Below, one piece after another: positions 1-12,559 of a stretch of DNA of 64,000 bases. The notes under the pieces were generated by a model. It searched no databases. It saw only the letters and a list, made by a program, of their open reading frames with translations, and was not told the origin of the DNA. Made by a program: the position numbers and the translations under genes. Numbering within the stretch: the first letter of the stretch is position 1; each line of letters begins with the position of its first letter. The DNA comes from Akebia trifoliata (Eukaryota > Streptophyta > Magnoliopsida > Ranunculales > Lardizabalaceae): the NCBI GenBank assembly GCA_017979445.1, contig CM030711.1:42021560-42085559 (forward strand), read 5' to 3'.

Positions 1-229
1 TTTCCCTTATCCAAATCACAGCTAGTTCATTTTTTTCTTTCTTTGTCATTTCCTCTAGACATTTGATTAATCTAGTTTCTTACTCTATGTATATGCTGCT
101 ATTCAAGATTAGAAGTTTCTTTTTTTTTTTGGGAACAATAGAGAGGCGATTATTGAGCAGCATATTTGTATTCATTGAAGTGTGTGCTATTCAACAGAGT
201 GCTAAACTAATAATCACTGGTTTCTGTAG

Positions 230-3200
230 CATTACTGATGGTCAGGTGACGTTGGTAGAAGGTGCACTTTCGAAGGCCATGTTGGAGAACAACAAATTCT
301 ATTTACTGGACTGTGGTGCTGAGGTATTTGTTTGGGTTGGCCGGGTAACTCAAGTGGAGGACAGAAAAACTGCTAGCCAAGCTGCTGAGGTATAGGGCCT
401 TTACTCCCATTGCTTTATGCTAATCCTACATGCAGGGGACTCATCTCCCTGCTTCTGTTGTCAGGAATTCATCACTAACCAAAATAGACCAAAATCAACA
501 CGCATAACCCGGGTTATTCAAGGGCACGAGCCACATTCATTCAGGTCCAACTTTGAGTCTTGGCCAACTGGGGCAGCAACTTCTGGTACTGAGGAAGGAC
601 GGGGAAAAGTTGCAGGTATTGATCACTTCTTCCCTGTAGCTAAGCTAAGCTGGAATGTTAATGGGTTAATTTTTTAAATCGTGAAGATGTTTTCTGTTCT
701 CATAGCTTTGCTCAAGCAGCAAGGTATTGGTGCCAAAGGGGCCACGAAAGGCGCTCCTGTAGATGAAGATGTCCCACCTTTGCTTGAAAAGGGTGGAAAA
801 ATTGAGGTATCACTATCACCATTCTGCTGTCGAGGTGTTTTCAGGGAATTTCAATGATATATTATTTTTATATGCATCTGATGAAAGAGTACATTTTACT
901 ACTTTTCAGGTATGGCAAATCAATGGAAATGCCAAGACCCCATTTTCCACAGAGGAGATTGGTAAATTTTACAGTGGGGACTGTTACATCGTCCTTTATA
1001 CATACCACGCAGGTGATAAGAAGGAAGATTACCTTTTGTTCAGTTGGATAGGGAAGGATAGTGTCCAGGTAATTTAATTTTTTTGTGAATGTTTGAATTT
1101 AGAAATAATGAACCAAAAAGGGTCTATTATTTACAAACCTAACGAGGTGTGAAATAAAAGGCCCACGCTATTTTTATTCAAAATTTTAAATGACATACCC
1201 CTTTGTCAGGCGAAATCAATGAATTAGTCATTCCTCGCCTCCTTTTTATTTTTGATAGGTAAAGATTGAAAATTTTATTAAAATAATGAAAAAAGGGAGG
1301 CTGAGTTGCCCCATCCATTGGCAGAAGACGAAGCAAAAAAAGAAAAAAAAAAAAGAAGAGAAACAGAGAGGAATAGAACAAAACAGCAATTACAATGCAC
1401 TCATGCAGCACATAATAAATCCCATGTAAACATGAAATCCTCAAAGAAGGTCTCCTCTGAATTCCTAAAGTAATTTACTCCAAGAGAAAATTAGTCCTAT
1501 TATAGCAAAAATGACCGTGCAAGGAGTGATCGCCTCCTTTTATTGACATTTTTAGTCATTCATTATTTCACTGTTTTGAAACATGGTTAACAGCTCCTCT
1601 TTTGCTAGTGTAACTCCTTAATAAGGCTTATATGTAACATTCAGTTGAAAAATGAAAACCTTCTTTTTAACTACTTAAAAGTTAAAAAGTTCTTTTCAAT
1701 GGCTTAATGTATTGAATATATCTTACTATATTTTTATACCTGCCAAAATTAAAATTTCAGTGCCCGTAAATTTCTTCTGTAATTTAAAAACCACCCATTC
1801 TTTTTCATATGGCCTTATTGCAATATTTTTGGTTCAGTTGGATTCAAACGGGTGATCTCTTGTTCTGTAGTCAAATGCTATACCACTAAGCCACTGACTA
1901 AATATGTATTTTTCAAAAAACAATATTTATCTTTGCCTTACTTTTTTCATTTGTAAATTTATATAAAGACCTAAAAAATAAACAAATAAAAAAATCCTCC
2001 ACTGCTGCATAATAGGTTTATATCTTCTTACAAGCTTTGACATTCTTTTTGAGCTCTATAGTTTCCTTGCTTCTGATGCCGAATGTGTATGACTTGGTAT
2101 TATTTAACTCTCTTATAGCAATCTTAGATTTACCTTGTACAAAACAATGAGCAGTGAAATTACGTTGCTGGAACTACTTGATCACTAGTTTCAAACTATA
2201 AGTTTGCTGAACTTCTATATTGGATTCCTCACACTATCAAGATTTTGGCTTAAAAGTTCCTTGTAGTTTAAGAGAATCATTTTAGTTTCTTGACCACATC
2301 TGTTACTGATCAATCTTTGGTTGGTTTGAGCAGACTCTTCATATTCATAACTAGGATAACACGATTAGATTACTCTTTATTCCAGGAGGACCAAATGACG
2401 GCTTCTCGGTTGGCTAATACAATGTCCAACTCATTAAAAGGGAGACCCGTTCAGGTATTATGTTGTTTCACCTTTCAATAAGATGGAAAATATGACTTGT
2501 TGAGTTTAGGGTTTAATGAGAACGTCCTGTAGGGCCGCATTTTTCAAGGAAAAGAGCCACCACAATTCATTGCACTATTTCAGCCTATGATAGTCTTTAA
2601 GGTACTCGCCGTTCAGCTGAGATGGAACTTACCCTTTGACTTGCTTACAAATTAAAATTACTAACCCTAGATTGTTACTTTGAAATTGGATTGATTTTTT
2701 TATCTTATGTGAACTATTCTACTTCTTATTTAGGGTGGAATAAGCTCTGGTTACAAAAAGTGCATAGCTGACAAAGGTTTGAATGATGACTCGTATACTG
2801 CTGATGGTGTTGCACTCATTCGAATTTCTGGAACATCTCCGCATAACAACAAAGTAGTGCAAGTTGATGAGGTGTGATATTACCATTATCTTCAAGATAT
2901 TATTTGTTGGACTTCCCAGATGGTTTATAGTAGCATTATATATTAGCACATTTGGGGGATTTTTCTAAGGGATTTTCATCTATTTAGCTCTTTGTTGATT
3001 TATGTTTGGACTTCTTATAATCATTTTTAGCACCTACAAATCCTTGTCCTAAGATATGACTCAGTGTGCAGTTGAATAGCAAGATAGGATTCTTGTTACG
3101 ACTCCCAGTATTTGACATAAAGTATAGATGATGACGATCCTGATTCCTTGTACCTGCAAAATGTTAAAATTTTTCTTTATTTTGATTTTTTTATTAGATA

Positions 3201-6200
3201 GTTTCAATGATATTACATATTTTGCCGAAGGTATACATAGAGATGGCTTACGAAATCTCTATAGGTGTGTTTATTTTAGCAAAATCTTTTTAAAACAAAA
3301 GGAGGGTCTATTCTGGGAAAGAGATTGTGTGGCTGGCTGAACTAATATCTTCTCTTTCCCCCATTTATTTTGGTGTCCCACGATTGTAGTTACCTTTGAA
3401 TCAAACTCTTTTGGGTTTTTTTGGTTTGTTTTTCTCCCTTATATTTGGTGTTCAGTTATCGGAGTTCTCTTTTAATATTGTGCATGGGGAAGGTTGTTTC
3501 TTATTTTATTTTATAGAAGTTTTGTAATCCTCTAAGCCTCTTGTACCCTTCACTGGGCTTCCTCCCGAAAATATAATTACATGAACTTGTCAAATAAATA
3601 AAAAATTGCATTCTTATTGATTGCATAGTCACAAAGTAGGAGTAGGGGGGTTTAAAATGGGAAGGGAAAACTTCGGAAAAAATGTTGAAAATGCGAAAAA
3701 ACAATAAAAATAAAAGATAATAAATATATTAAAAGTTATGAAAGATATCTATATCTAATGAAAATTCATAAAATCAAGTTATTATCATCAAATCCGATAT
3801 TTTAACATTTATGAGTCACCAAATTCTATTATATATCAAATCCCACATTGAAAAAACAGGAAATTGTTTAATTTTTTTTGGCCTGTGAAAAATGCAAAAA
3901 AATGGCATTTTTTGTTACAAATGAAAAAGTCGCGTTTTTTAATCGTTTAATCCTCAGAGATGCAATACACATTTTTTGTTACTGTGATTGTTTGGCCATC
4001 TTTGTCATCGTAAGCCTTATCCAACTGTTTGTTGGCAGATGCTCAAATCATAAGCTCCATTCCAACCGTACGAACCACCTCCATCATCATATATGTATAA
4101 CAGGACAGTTGTCGCCCCTCCCCCCCCCCCAAAAAAAAAAAAAAAAAAAGAAGAAAAAAACCAATAAAGAGGGTTTGGGATTTAATCTTGCCACGAATCT
4201 CGAGGAAAACTTCCAATTTTATTGCCTTTTCTCACCCTTTCCAAGAATAACCCCCTAACAACTTTATTGCCTTTCCTTTTCTCCCCCTTTTCCAATAATA
4301 CCCCTCCAACTTTGTTGTCTTTCCTCTTCTTATCCCCTTAACCCCAAAGAGGATGCCCATTCTAATGTATATATCTGTGCGTTCATGTTTATTGTATTAA
4401 TAAAGAATCAAATGAATATCCATTATTCTCATAAAATGGGTGACTGTTATTTATGTGCAATTATTTTCATTCAGGTGGCAACGTCCTTGAGCTCTAATGA
4501 CTGTTTCCTTTTGCAATCTGGGTCATCACTTTTTACTTGGCATGGAAACCAAAGTACCATTGAGCAGCAGCAGCTAGCTGCAAAAGTTGCGGAAGTTTTG
4601 AAAGTATGAGCTGACTATAGAGTAATCTCTTCCCATATGTCATTCTTTACTGTTAAATTGATCTTATATCGCACTCGAAAGCAGGGTCATGATCTCGTTC
4701 TTGCTAACTTTTCATCTAGAAAAATCTATATTTTTCTATGTCATTCTTGATTATTTTTTTTCAGGAAAATTGAAAACCACCAAAATATATGGTGAAAAAT
4801 TGAATATTTTTGTATTGAAGTTTACATACCAGCTTCTCATGAAAAAATTCACAATTTTTTATTGAGGTTTCTGAAGGAATGTTGAAACCAACTTCTTCGG
4901 AGAGTATAATTTCTGAAGAAAGTGTATTTTTTTACCATTTTTCATTAGATCTCAGACTCAGATATATCTATCACATATTTATAATTGAATATTTTTGCCA
5001 GAGATGCCTGGAACTGTTGTCTTACTGTCTTCTCTGTAGTACATTTCCAGTTCTAGGAAAATGCCTACCCTTTAACAGAGGATGTCAGCTAGATGTAACT
5101 CAATTCTTCATTTGGTATCAGCTTTTCTTTATCTTCCTTAATACTGTAAATAATAAGAGGGAAAAAGGAACCAATAGGATTCGTACTTCAAATTCTATAT
5201 ATATATATATATATATATATTTCCTATTAATAATTTTTTCCTTATTAAAAAAATACTTTCACAGCTATGAATTTTGCAATCTTCATGGTGCCCAAGAGTG
5301 CCATAGGTATAAAGGGAACTGTAATAGGATGTAATAGGACTTTATTCGTATTTGTGATGATTGTGTGGTTTAATGTAATTTTTAGGATCTGTTCAACCTT
5401 GGTGTGTTTGACACTCAAGGTACAGGATGAGGAAGTATAGGAGAGTGTAATAGTGTAGTATCTGTTGTGATGTCTATACGCTTGCATTAAAGGAAATTCT
5501 GTTATATGCACTTTTGCCACACATATATAAGTTAATGTAGAGAACATAGACTTGTCTCATTCCTATTTCTACTATTCTTGTTCTCCTCTCGTTATTTGTT
5601 TTTATTTTTCTCCATTTTTTTATTGTTCAGCCCGGAGTTGCTCTGAAACATGCAAAGGAGGGAACTGAGAGCTCGGCATTCTGGTTTGCACTTGGAGGAA
5701 AGCAAAGTTACACTAGCAAAAAAGAATCTCAAGAAATAGTCAGAGATCCTCATTTATACACTTACTCATTCAATAAAAAAGGTTCGTGCTCATTCACCTT
5801 ATCATCTGTTCAATTTATATGCTATGTAGTTCTTACATTTTGTCTTCACTACATAGTCACTTCGGTTAACTTTCAATGCAACTTAATGTCTGAGTATTGA
5901 AACCCTGGATGTGGCTGATTATTTTTTCTTTTTTCTCTTTAAACAATGGTTCTTCCTGTTCTGATGCTGGTCCACAGGAAAGTTTGAGGTGCGCTCAAAT
6001 TTCACTACTAATGAAACTTTTCTTTTTTTCCCTTTCTACATGTACAATGCTTGGTTTTGTCTTTTTGAAAACTTGTTTTTAACAACTCAAAGGTGTTCAT
6101 GGGTTTTGAGACCAAGGCCTGACACAATAATGAAGGCATTCATCTAAGTTGAACTTTCTTAGAAATATTTGGAATTTTGTCTTACACTTCTATTTTTTTC

Positions 6201-9200
6201 CCCAAGCAGGTATTCGAAGTTTACAACTTTTCTCAAGATGATTTGTTGACTGAGGACATGTTGATACTGGACACACATGCTGAGGTCTTTGTTTGGGTTG
6301 GTCACTCTGTGGACTCCAAGGAAAAGCAAAAGGCCTTTGAAATAGGCCAGGTACTATTGCTTTGGGAGTACTCTTTCTTTTGTTTTTCACACTTTGCTTC
6401 CCTTCTGTTCCTCATACATTAAGGAAATGTTGCAGAAGTACATAGAGCTGGCATCATCCCTGGAAGGCTTGTCTCCGGATGTACCACTGTACAAGGTCAC
6501 GGAAGGGAATGAACCATGCTTCTTCACGAATTACTTTTCATGGGATTCTACTAAAGCTACGGTATGTCTGAGACAACGGAAATTCTCCTTTCTGTTTTAC
6601 CTTAACTATACCTGTGATAAAAAATTTGCTAATTTGCTAGGAAGTAATTGTAAATGTTCTCTTTAGCTCCAAAACACAAAGCTAAGACTCTAAATGAGAT
6701 AACAATCCTTGATAGAAGAATTAGTCTGAATGATTATCCTCAGAGGAGATTAATATAAAAGAACTAATGCGAAATCAGAATTTCTCAGTTCTTAACATGT
6801 GACATGCTCAAAGAAGTGGACAACAACAACAACAACCCAAAGGTTTTGGGTCGGATAAATGAATACTATATTCTCCTCGAGTTATGTATAACCTTCTTCA
6901 GTGGACAATTAGTTGCAAGGTTTAAAACCTCATCTCGAGGCAATGTTGCAACCAAGAGAAAAATCAAGAGTCTCGACCTAACATTCCAAGATATCTGAGA
7001 CATTGTGAACCATTCTGAGACAATCCGAAACATTCAACGTTTCAGAGTCAATGTTTTGTTTCAGTCTTAGCCGAAACCGGAATGTCTCAGTCGAAACATT
7101 CCAAAACAGTTCAAAACTTTAAACCATGATCGGTTATCTTGAAATGTTTCTTGCATTTCATTTCAGTTATCTTTTATTGTTTCTGTTTAATATTATTCTT
7201 AATTAAGGATTCCTTTCCATGAAAACTGCAGGTTCATGGAAATTCATTTGAAAAAAAGATCTTGTGGCTCTTTGGGGCATTGCATACTTCAGAGGTAAAT
7301 GCTTCATTTAATTTATATTTTTCCTTACCATGCATAAAAAGCTGCTAAGTAACTTCGTGTGAAATATTGTAACCAGTTTCTCTATTGGATAAGTGTATTT
7401 AGAAAGGTCTGTGATTAAAATATGTCATATCATAAATATTTACGTCTCCCATAGTTTCTCCATGTCTTGACAATATTACTATTTTTATTGAAGTGCTGGC
7501 ATGCCTTCAAATCCATGTTCAGATGCAAAGAAGCCAGAAAGACCTCATTTTTTAATTAAGTGTAAATCTCATTCAAGAAAAGAGGAAACAAACAGGGTGG
7601 TGGTTGAGAAGATCGACCTAGAAGGAAACAGAACAATGGAAAGCAAACCTACATCTACTGATTATTGTCCCTGCATAAGCTCCCATCTAAAAATAAAATC
7701 ATCAAAGAAGAAGGCTTTTTATTTTTTGAAAAGTTCTCTAAATTTGCTAAATTGTGGATGATGGTCTCGTGAACTAATTTTTCCTTCCCATCAAAGATCC
7801 TCCTGTTCACCTCTGTTTGAAGATCCCAACAAACCGCAAAATGGATCAAAACTCCTCATAATTTTCTTTGTGGAATGAAAGTTGTGGTCTACCAACTTTG
7901 AAAAAGAGAAGAAACCAACCAAGGAAAAATCCAATTAATACCAAGGATACAGATAAAGTGGGACCAGATAGCTTGGCTGAAATTATATTAAAATGTGTTA
8001 ATTATTTAAAATCGTGTCAAAGATTTTCCTCATGTCATATCTCATTTAAAATCGTGTTAATTATTTTGTGGAGTGTTTGTACACCCATGTGATTTGGAAC
8101 ATTTACAATCTAGTTGGACTGTACTGAGTACCAAAGAGTGTAATTTCCTCCTTTTTTAATTCAATGGGAGGAGCCCCTTAGCCCCACTTACCGATAAAAA
8201 TAAAACAAGTTGGACTGTACAGTAATACTTTTAGACTAGTGCTTCAGCATCTTATTTTAAATATTCGTTATATGCATCTTGGTCTGGTTTCTGAATCATT
8301 ATTTCATGATTCTTTGAGATCATTTTATCAACCATGACAATAAATCTTAAGACTGCAGTTAATTTTCATGATGAATTCTGATTCACTCGATATATTGTTT
8401 TGGTAATGTTAAGTGTCACTAGTGACTATACTAGATCTCATGCTTGGGCTTTCAACGAGCCAGATGATTTTCAACTTTCAACTTCTTTAATCTTGAATAA
8501 TTGAACATCATAGCGTCCACAGAACTTATTCTGTCCTTATTTATTTATATATTTGTGAATCTATCGATTCACTGTTACTATAACTTGGGGAATGGTGCAT
8601 CCAGAGCTTTAATACGAGGAATCAATCTCTCAAACTAATTCTAATGTAATTAATCTAGTTAAACTTTATTTTTATTTTTACAAATCTAAAACTTCGATTG
8701 AAAAGAAAAGCACAAGAAAAATCTGATGGATATCTATTTGAATTATTCAAGTTCCAATGGAAGATTGTTATCCTCAAATAACCTTTGAAATGAAAATTTC
8801 TCTGGATGTAAATATCATCCCGGCTTTTGTTGGTCACTTTGTTGCAGTCATCACAGTGTAATTGTTTATGAAAGGAATTTTCGAGCTCACAACTCCACGA
8901 GTTCGGGGTATTTTTTGCCACATTGTAATTTGGCTGTCTAGTTCTTGGTCATGGAAATTGAGGTTAGATCTTTTGTTTCTGTTGCTGGACGAAAGTCGTA
9001 GTGTGCATTTTACTTAGGACTAGAATAATTGTCATGTTGTCTCCACACCCAACAAAAAGAGTTTTTAACTACTCCAGATAACTTGATGAATCAGAGAAAT
9101 TGAGGGTAGTTGGGTGTTTGTTTTTTGAGTCGTGATTTTCTAACTCTCCCTCTCACAAACAACCCCCAAACTCTCCTGACATGGCTGTGCATAGAACCAT

Positions 9201-10685
9201 ATATTTTTTCTCGGGATACACAACTGCACATCCCCACGAAAAAGTCTATGGTTCTATGCACAGCCACATCAGGAGAGTTTGGGGGAGGGGGGGTAGTCAT
9301 TTTATCATTATTCTAGTTTTTTTTTTTCCTTTTCCTGATCAAAAGTCAATAGTGAGAATGTTTCTCCAAAATTGTCATGTTTTAAGCACGACATGAAGAT
9401 TTTTAAGATATTGACAGGGTAGAGCGTGATTTTATTTACTTTGTTTCTATGTTAAATGCAGAACCAGGATAAATCTAACGGTATGAATAATGGAGGCGCA
9501 ACTCAACGGGCTTCGGCTTTAGCTGCCTTATCCTCTGCATTTAATCCATCTTCTGGCCCCAAAAGTGCAGCACGAAGGCCATCTCCTTCAACCCGAGGAT
9601 CACAGAGAGCAGCAGCTGTGGCTGCTCTTTCAACAGTTCTTACCGCTGAAAAGAAGCGGTCACCTGATGGCTCTCCTCCCCAACCCGGTAGAAGTCCTAT
9701 TTCTGATGTGGGCCCCTCTGGTAAGGAAAACATAATGATCCCATCTGTTCCACTTGAAATGATGTTATAATGGTATTGAATTATTTGTTTAATTATTGAA
9801 TTCTCTTTTAACATCCATATCCAAGATCATGAATCCATGCCATTTTTATTTATTTATTTAAATGAAGGTATATATTCCATTAGAATTTCACCATTTCATC
9901 AAATCCAGAGTTTTAAAAGTCTTCCAGAATATCCCTATAATCAACACAAATGGAAAATCCTTTAGAACTGACATATTAGGTTGCCTTTTATTGAGTTGTA
10001 TTGTGTGCAGGCTTCTTACGCTCTTGATTTAATTTTGAAGTATAGAGATTTTAACAATTTTTCAGTTCCAGTTGCAGATGAATTGAAGAGTGACAATGCT
10101 AATTCTGAGGTGGAAGATTCCCAGGAAGTCTCGGGAGCCAAGGAAACAGTAGAGGTAGTTGAAGACTTGTTTGAAAGCAATGGGAAGGACTCGGTGGTGA
10201 AGCAGGAGTTACAAGCAGATGAAAATGGTGATGGAAGTACATATGGTTATGATCAATTGAAGACCAAATCAACCAGCCCTGCTAGAGGAATTGACTTCAA
10301 ACGGAGAGAGGTTTGTGGTGTTACCATTCTAATATACTTTATTCGTTTAAATGCTTCATGTTACTGAGTTTTGGTGACAGAAATTACTCGTTATGGTTTA
10401 TGTTTCCTCAGATACTATCAGATTCGGTCCTTATCGTAACCCAAATCATTGATCCAAACCATGAGTTATCGAATGGGAACAAACCATTTTGGGTCTGATC
10501 TGATAGATTGCCAGCTTTATAACCTACATATTCCTTATTTCCTTTTTTTTTTTTTTTGTTCAATTTAACAGGCTTATCTGTCAGACGAAGAGTTCCAGAC
10601 TGTTATGGGCATGGCAAAAGAAGCTTTCTATAGGCAGCCCAAGTGGAAGCAAGACATGCAGAAAAAGAAAGTGGATCTCTTCTAA
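230..10685 (+). CDS. VLN3: Villin, VLN2/VLN3-type actin-bundling protein (5' part outside window)
   Basis: Villins bind, bundle, cap or sever actin filaments in the cytoplasm, with Ca2+-dependent activity in several members. I read 16 exons: 230-389, 465-615, 706-806, 910-1068, 2386-2454, 2533-2601, 2734-2871, 4475-4603, 5631-5781, 5978-5988, 6210-6350, 6436-6561, 7232-7294, 9462-9720, 10066-10310, 10572-10685. All junctions are GT-AG and keep frame, giving about 694 residues. A full plant villin has about 950, so repeats G1, G2 and part of G3 lie upstream. Visible in order: end of gelsolin repeat G3 ([11 protein letters not shown]), G4 ([13 protein letters not shown]), G5 ([14 protein letters not shown]), G6 ([21 protein letters not shown]), a low-complexity Ala/Ser/Pro then acidic linker (exons 14-15), and the headpiece (LSDEEF to PKWKQ and terminal KKKVDLF). 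The linker ([24 protein letters not shown]) points to the VLN2/VLN3 clade rather than VLN4/5; VLN2 versus VLN3 cannot be settled. Two headpiece core positions are unusual (see findings). Confidence 0.95.
1247..1445 (-). mobile_element. LINE 3' end remnant in villin intron 4
   Basis: On the + strand an A/T-rich stretch (gaaaattttattaa) is followed by gggaggctgag and a CCCC run, then A-rich sequence. The same arrangement ends the clearer LINE copy at about 16700-17220, read on the minus strand. No coding motif survives here, so this is called by similarity of the 3' tail only. Confidence 0.4.
1831..1900 (-). pseudogene. tRNA-Cys-like pseudogene in villin intron 4
   Basis: Read on the minus strand, this 70-base stretch follows plant cytosolic tRNA-Cys(GCA) closely: D-arm GGCTTAGTGGTATAGC, anticodon region TTTGACTACAGA, variable loop, T-arm with TTTGAATCC and a 3' acceptor strand CTGAACC. 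The anticodon reads ACA instead of GCA. The anticodon stem has a mismatch, and the 5' acceptor strand (TAGTCAG) no longer pairs fully with the 3' strand. It is therefore a dead tRNA copy, or the head of a tRNA-derived SINE. It lies antisense to the villin gene. Confidence 0.6.
3640..4000 (+). repeat. Dispersed repeat R1, copy 1 (villin intron 7)
   Basis: A diverged copy of the repeat also found at 33395-33840 and 53545-54090. Shared landmarks in the same order are aacttc near the left end, tatcatcaa followed by aacatttat, a ttaatttt block, and tttttaatcgttt followed by agatgcaatacac near the right end. No coding capacity or terminal inverted repeat was recognised, so the class is unknown. Confidence 0.45.
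4112..4158 (+). repeat. Poly-C then poly-A tract
   Basis: A run of C (interrupted once) passes directly into about 19 A and then an A/G-rich stretch, in villin intron 7. Such homopolymers are error-prone in sequencing, so the exact length is uncertain. Confidence 0.9.
4190..4350 (+). repeat. Pyrimidine-rich degenerate tandem repeat, short locus
   Basis: Two to three degenerate units of roughly 65 bases with the pattern CTTTCC, TTTTC, AATAAnCCC, CTCCAACTTT, GTTGTCTTTCC. The same unit type recurs in a longer array at about 46190-46780. It sits in villin intron 7, about 130 bases before exon 8. Confidence 0.55.
5199..5220 (+). repeat. (AT)n microsatellite
   Basis: A pure alternating AT tract in villin intron 8. 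Confidence 0.9.
6815..6870 (-). mobile_element. RTE-type LINE 3' tail (villin intron 12)
   Basis: On the + strand an (AAC)n run is followed by cccaaaggttttgggtcgg and ataaatgaat. Read on the minus strand this is the end found on plant RTE-clade LINEs: ATTCAT, CCGACCC, then a (TTG)n tail instead of poly-A. Only the extreme 3' end is present. Confidence 0.5.
6912..7130. mobile_element. MITE of the CATGGTTTTAAA family, diverged copy
   Basis: Starts with gcaaggtttaaaacctc and ends with aaactttaaaccatg, which are imperfect inverted termini. The interior is rich in 'gagac' and 'gaaaca' words, as in the better copy at 61911-62129. It lies in villin intron 12. No clear target duplication was found. 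Confidence 0.5.
7500..8210. other. Unidentified, likely transposon-derived part of villin intron 13
   Basis: This part of the 2.2-kb intron has more balanced base composition than its surroundings, and its open frames are short and broken. It ends near 8150-8200 with an ATTCAATG, GGAGG, CCCTTAGCCCC string and an A-rich tail, which resembles a LINE 3' end. No protein motif was recognised. Confidence 0.3.
9130..9310. mobile_element. Foldback MITE, family F1 copy 1 (villin intron 13)
   Basis: Long imperfect inverted repeats face each other. The left arm runs gattttctaactctccc, then aaactctcctga, then gctgtgcatagaaccata; the right arm is its near complement, ending gggtagtcattttatcatt. A second copy with the same arms is at 35270-35490. 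It has no coding capacity and would form a stable hairpin in the pre-mRNA. Confidence 0.7.
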
Positions 10686-11295
10686 AGTGCAAAATCATCG
10701 AACAAAGGTGTGACCGCTTTATTTTGTTTAATTTGATAGTCCTCGTAATGGGACTGTGGTTATTATAGGACATGAAACTGGGGATACCATATCTAGAGCT
10801 TGTTGTTTGTCTGAGAACGAACATTGGCTTATGCTAGTTTCAAAGTCATATGTGCCTGGGAGTGTTTTTTTTTTTTTTTTGAGTACCGCTGCTGCTATCT
10901 TCACAATGAGTGGGGATTGTTAGTTTTAGAACAACAGCAGTGGATCCATATTCTTTTATTTGTACATGAGGGTGTTACTACTCGATGCCCTCTGGTTTTA
11001 TCTTAGTGTCTAATAGGGTTGATGATCGATTGTGGGTCCACCTGTATTTTATTTTGGGGGCTATTGATTTGACTCTTTTCTTTTATCATTTGGTTTTTTT
11101 TTCAAGGGGTGGTGTATATGTATTGCATTTGTGTACTCGGTTCAATTTTCAGGAATGCAGACTTCTTGTTGGTTGTCACTACTTGTTTCAGTTTTTTAAA
11201 GAGCCCTACTTGGAGGCTCACCAGCTGTTGCTTATTAGATGTTTTTGTTGGCCCCAACCCAAGAATATGTGGGATGCTTGATGTGGTGCTCGTAT

Positions 11296-11609
11296 GTAGG
11301 GGAAATTACTAAAAATTACCGAACTGGCCTTTTTATTTTATTTATTTTAATTTATTTATAAATTTTGAGATAAGATCGTGCTAGAGTGACCTGAAGATTG
11401 TACCTCATATCGCACATTGTTGACGTGGAAATGTGTAAGAACCATAGATGCCTTTTCATTCGTATATAGATGAAAAGCATCTATGATTCGTGGACTGTGA
11501 GATATGAGGTACAATCTTGAGTTCACTTCAGAATTATTCTTTTTGTAACCTAATAATGCAAAAAATTTGAGGGGATTAATTATTTCGGGTGTCATACACA
11601 TCCCCTACT
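11296..11609. mobile_element. Palindromic MITE downstream of villin
   Basis: Termini gtagggga and tcccctac face each other. Near the centre, gattgtacctcatatcgcaca, accatagatgc and ttttcat are mirrored by atgaaaagcatctatg, gtgagatatgaggtacaatc. The stem is about 50 bases with a short loop at 11465-11475. It is too short to code and fits a miniature inverted-repeat element. Confidence 0.6.
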
Positions 11610-12559
11610 TTAATCATCAATCAGGGGTAATTATTATGAGTTTATACTTGGGCTGATTTCATTTAGCCATTGATTGGTAAGACGCTAAGCCATTAAGCAA
11701 GTCGGATCCAACTTAGATCCATCTAAGAGGCTCTAAACCTGGCCCATGATTCTTAAAACGTAGGTTATGAATTGTGATACTGGACACTTAGGCTCCGTTT
11801 GATACAATTTTCAAAATCTGTTGTCAGATTCTTCTGTAAGAAGTTGTTATTAGAAATAACTGTAAAAAGTTGAAACATCGAAAAATTTGTTTGATAGAGT
11901 TGTATAAAAGTAATGTGATGTTTATTAGAATCTAATAATTATTGTTTGATGTAGTTTTTGGATTCTATTGTATTAGAGTAAAATGATCAAAATATCCTTA
12001 ATATTGATAATGCATCTAGAATATATAAAAAATTACTAGAATACCTTTATAAATATATAAGTACATTATATATATATAATTTATAATGAAAATTTATAAA
12101 AATAATTATTTTAATTTTTAAAAAGTTTATAATTTTATAAAAATTTCGGCAGCATCTTCTCTTAAAAATAGACATGAAAATTTTCTAATAAACAAAATAC
12201 TTGCATAATACGCAATGTTGATAATGCATCCAGAATACATAAAAAATGATTAAAATACCCTTATAAATATATAATTACATAAATATAATAAATTTATATA
12301 AAAAAATTATTTTAATTTTAAAAAGTTTATAATTCTATAAAAAATATTTAATTTTATATAAATTTCGACAATATATGCTCTTAAACATGGACATGAAATT
12401 TTCCTGATAAACAAAATACCTGCATAATACGCAATCCAACATCCACATAATATCGTATATACATAACATCTCATTTATATTCTTACATCATTTAAACATA
12501 ATAATCATAACTAATATAATAAGTAAAATTGAAATAAATTTATAAAATTATTTTTTTAT

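Noticed and set aside
4879..5334. 151-codon open frame on + in villin intron 8
   Set aside because: AT-rich, low complexity, includes an (AT)n tract, and lies between two well-defined villin exons; no motif.
9100..9310. CRISPR-like or operator palindromes at the strong inverted repeats
   Set aside because: The window is plant nuclear DNA and the palindromes are MITE arms that recur in other introns.
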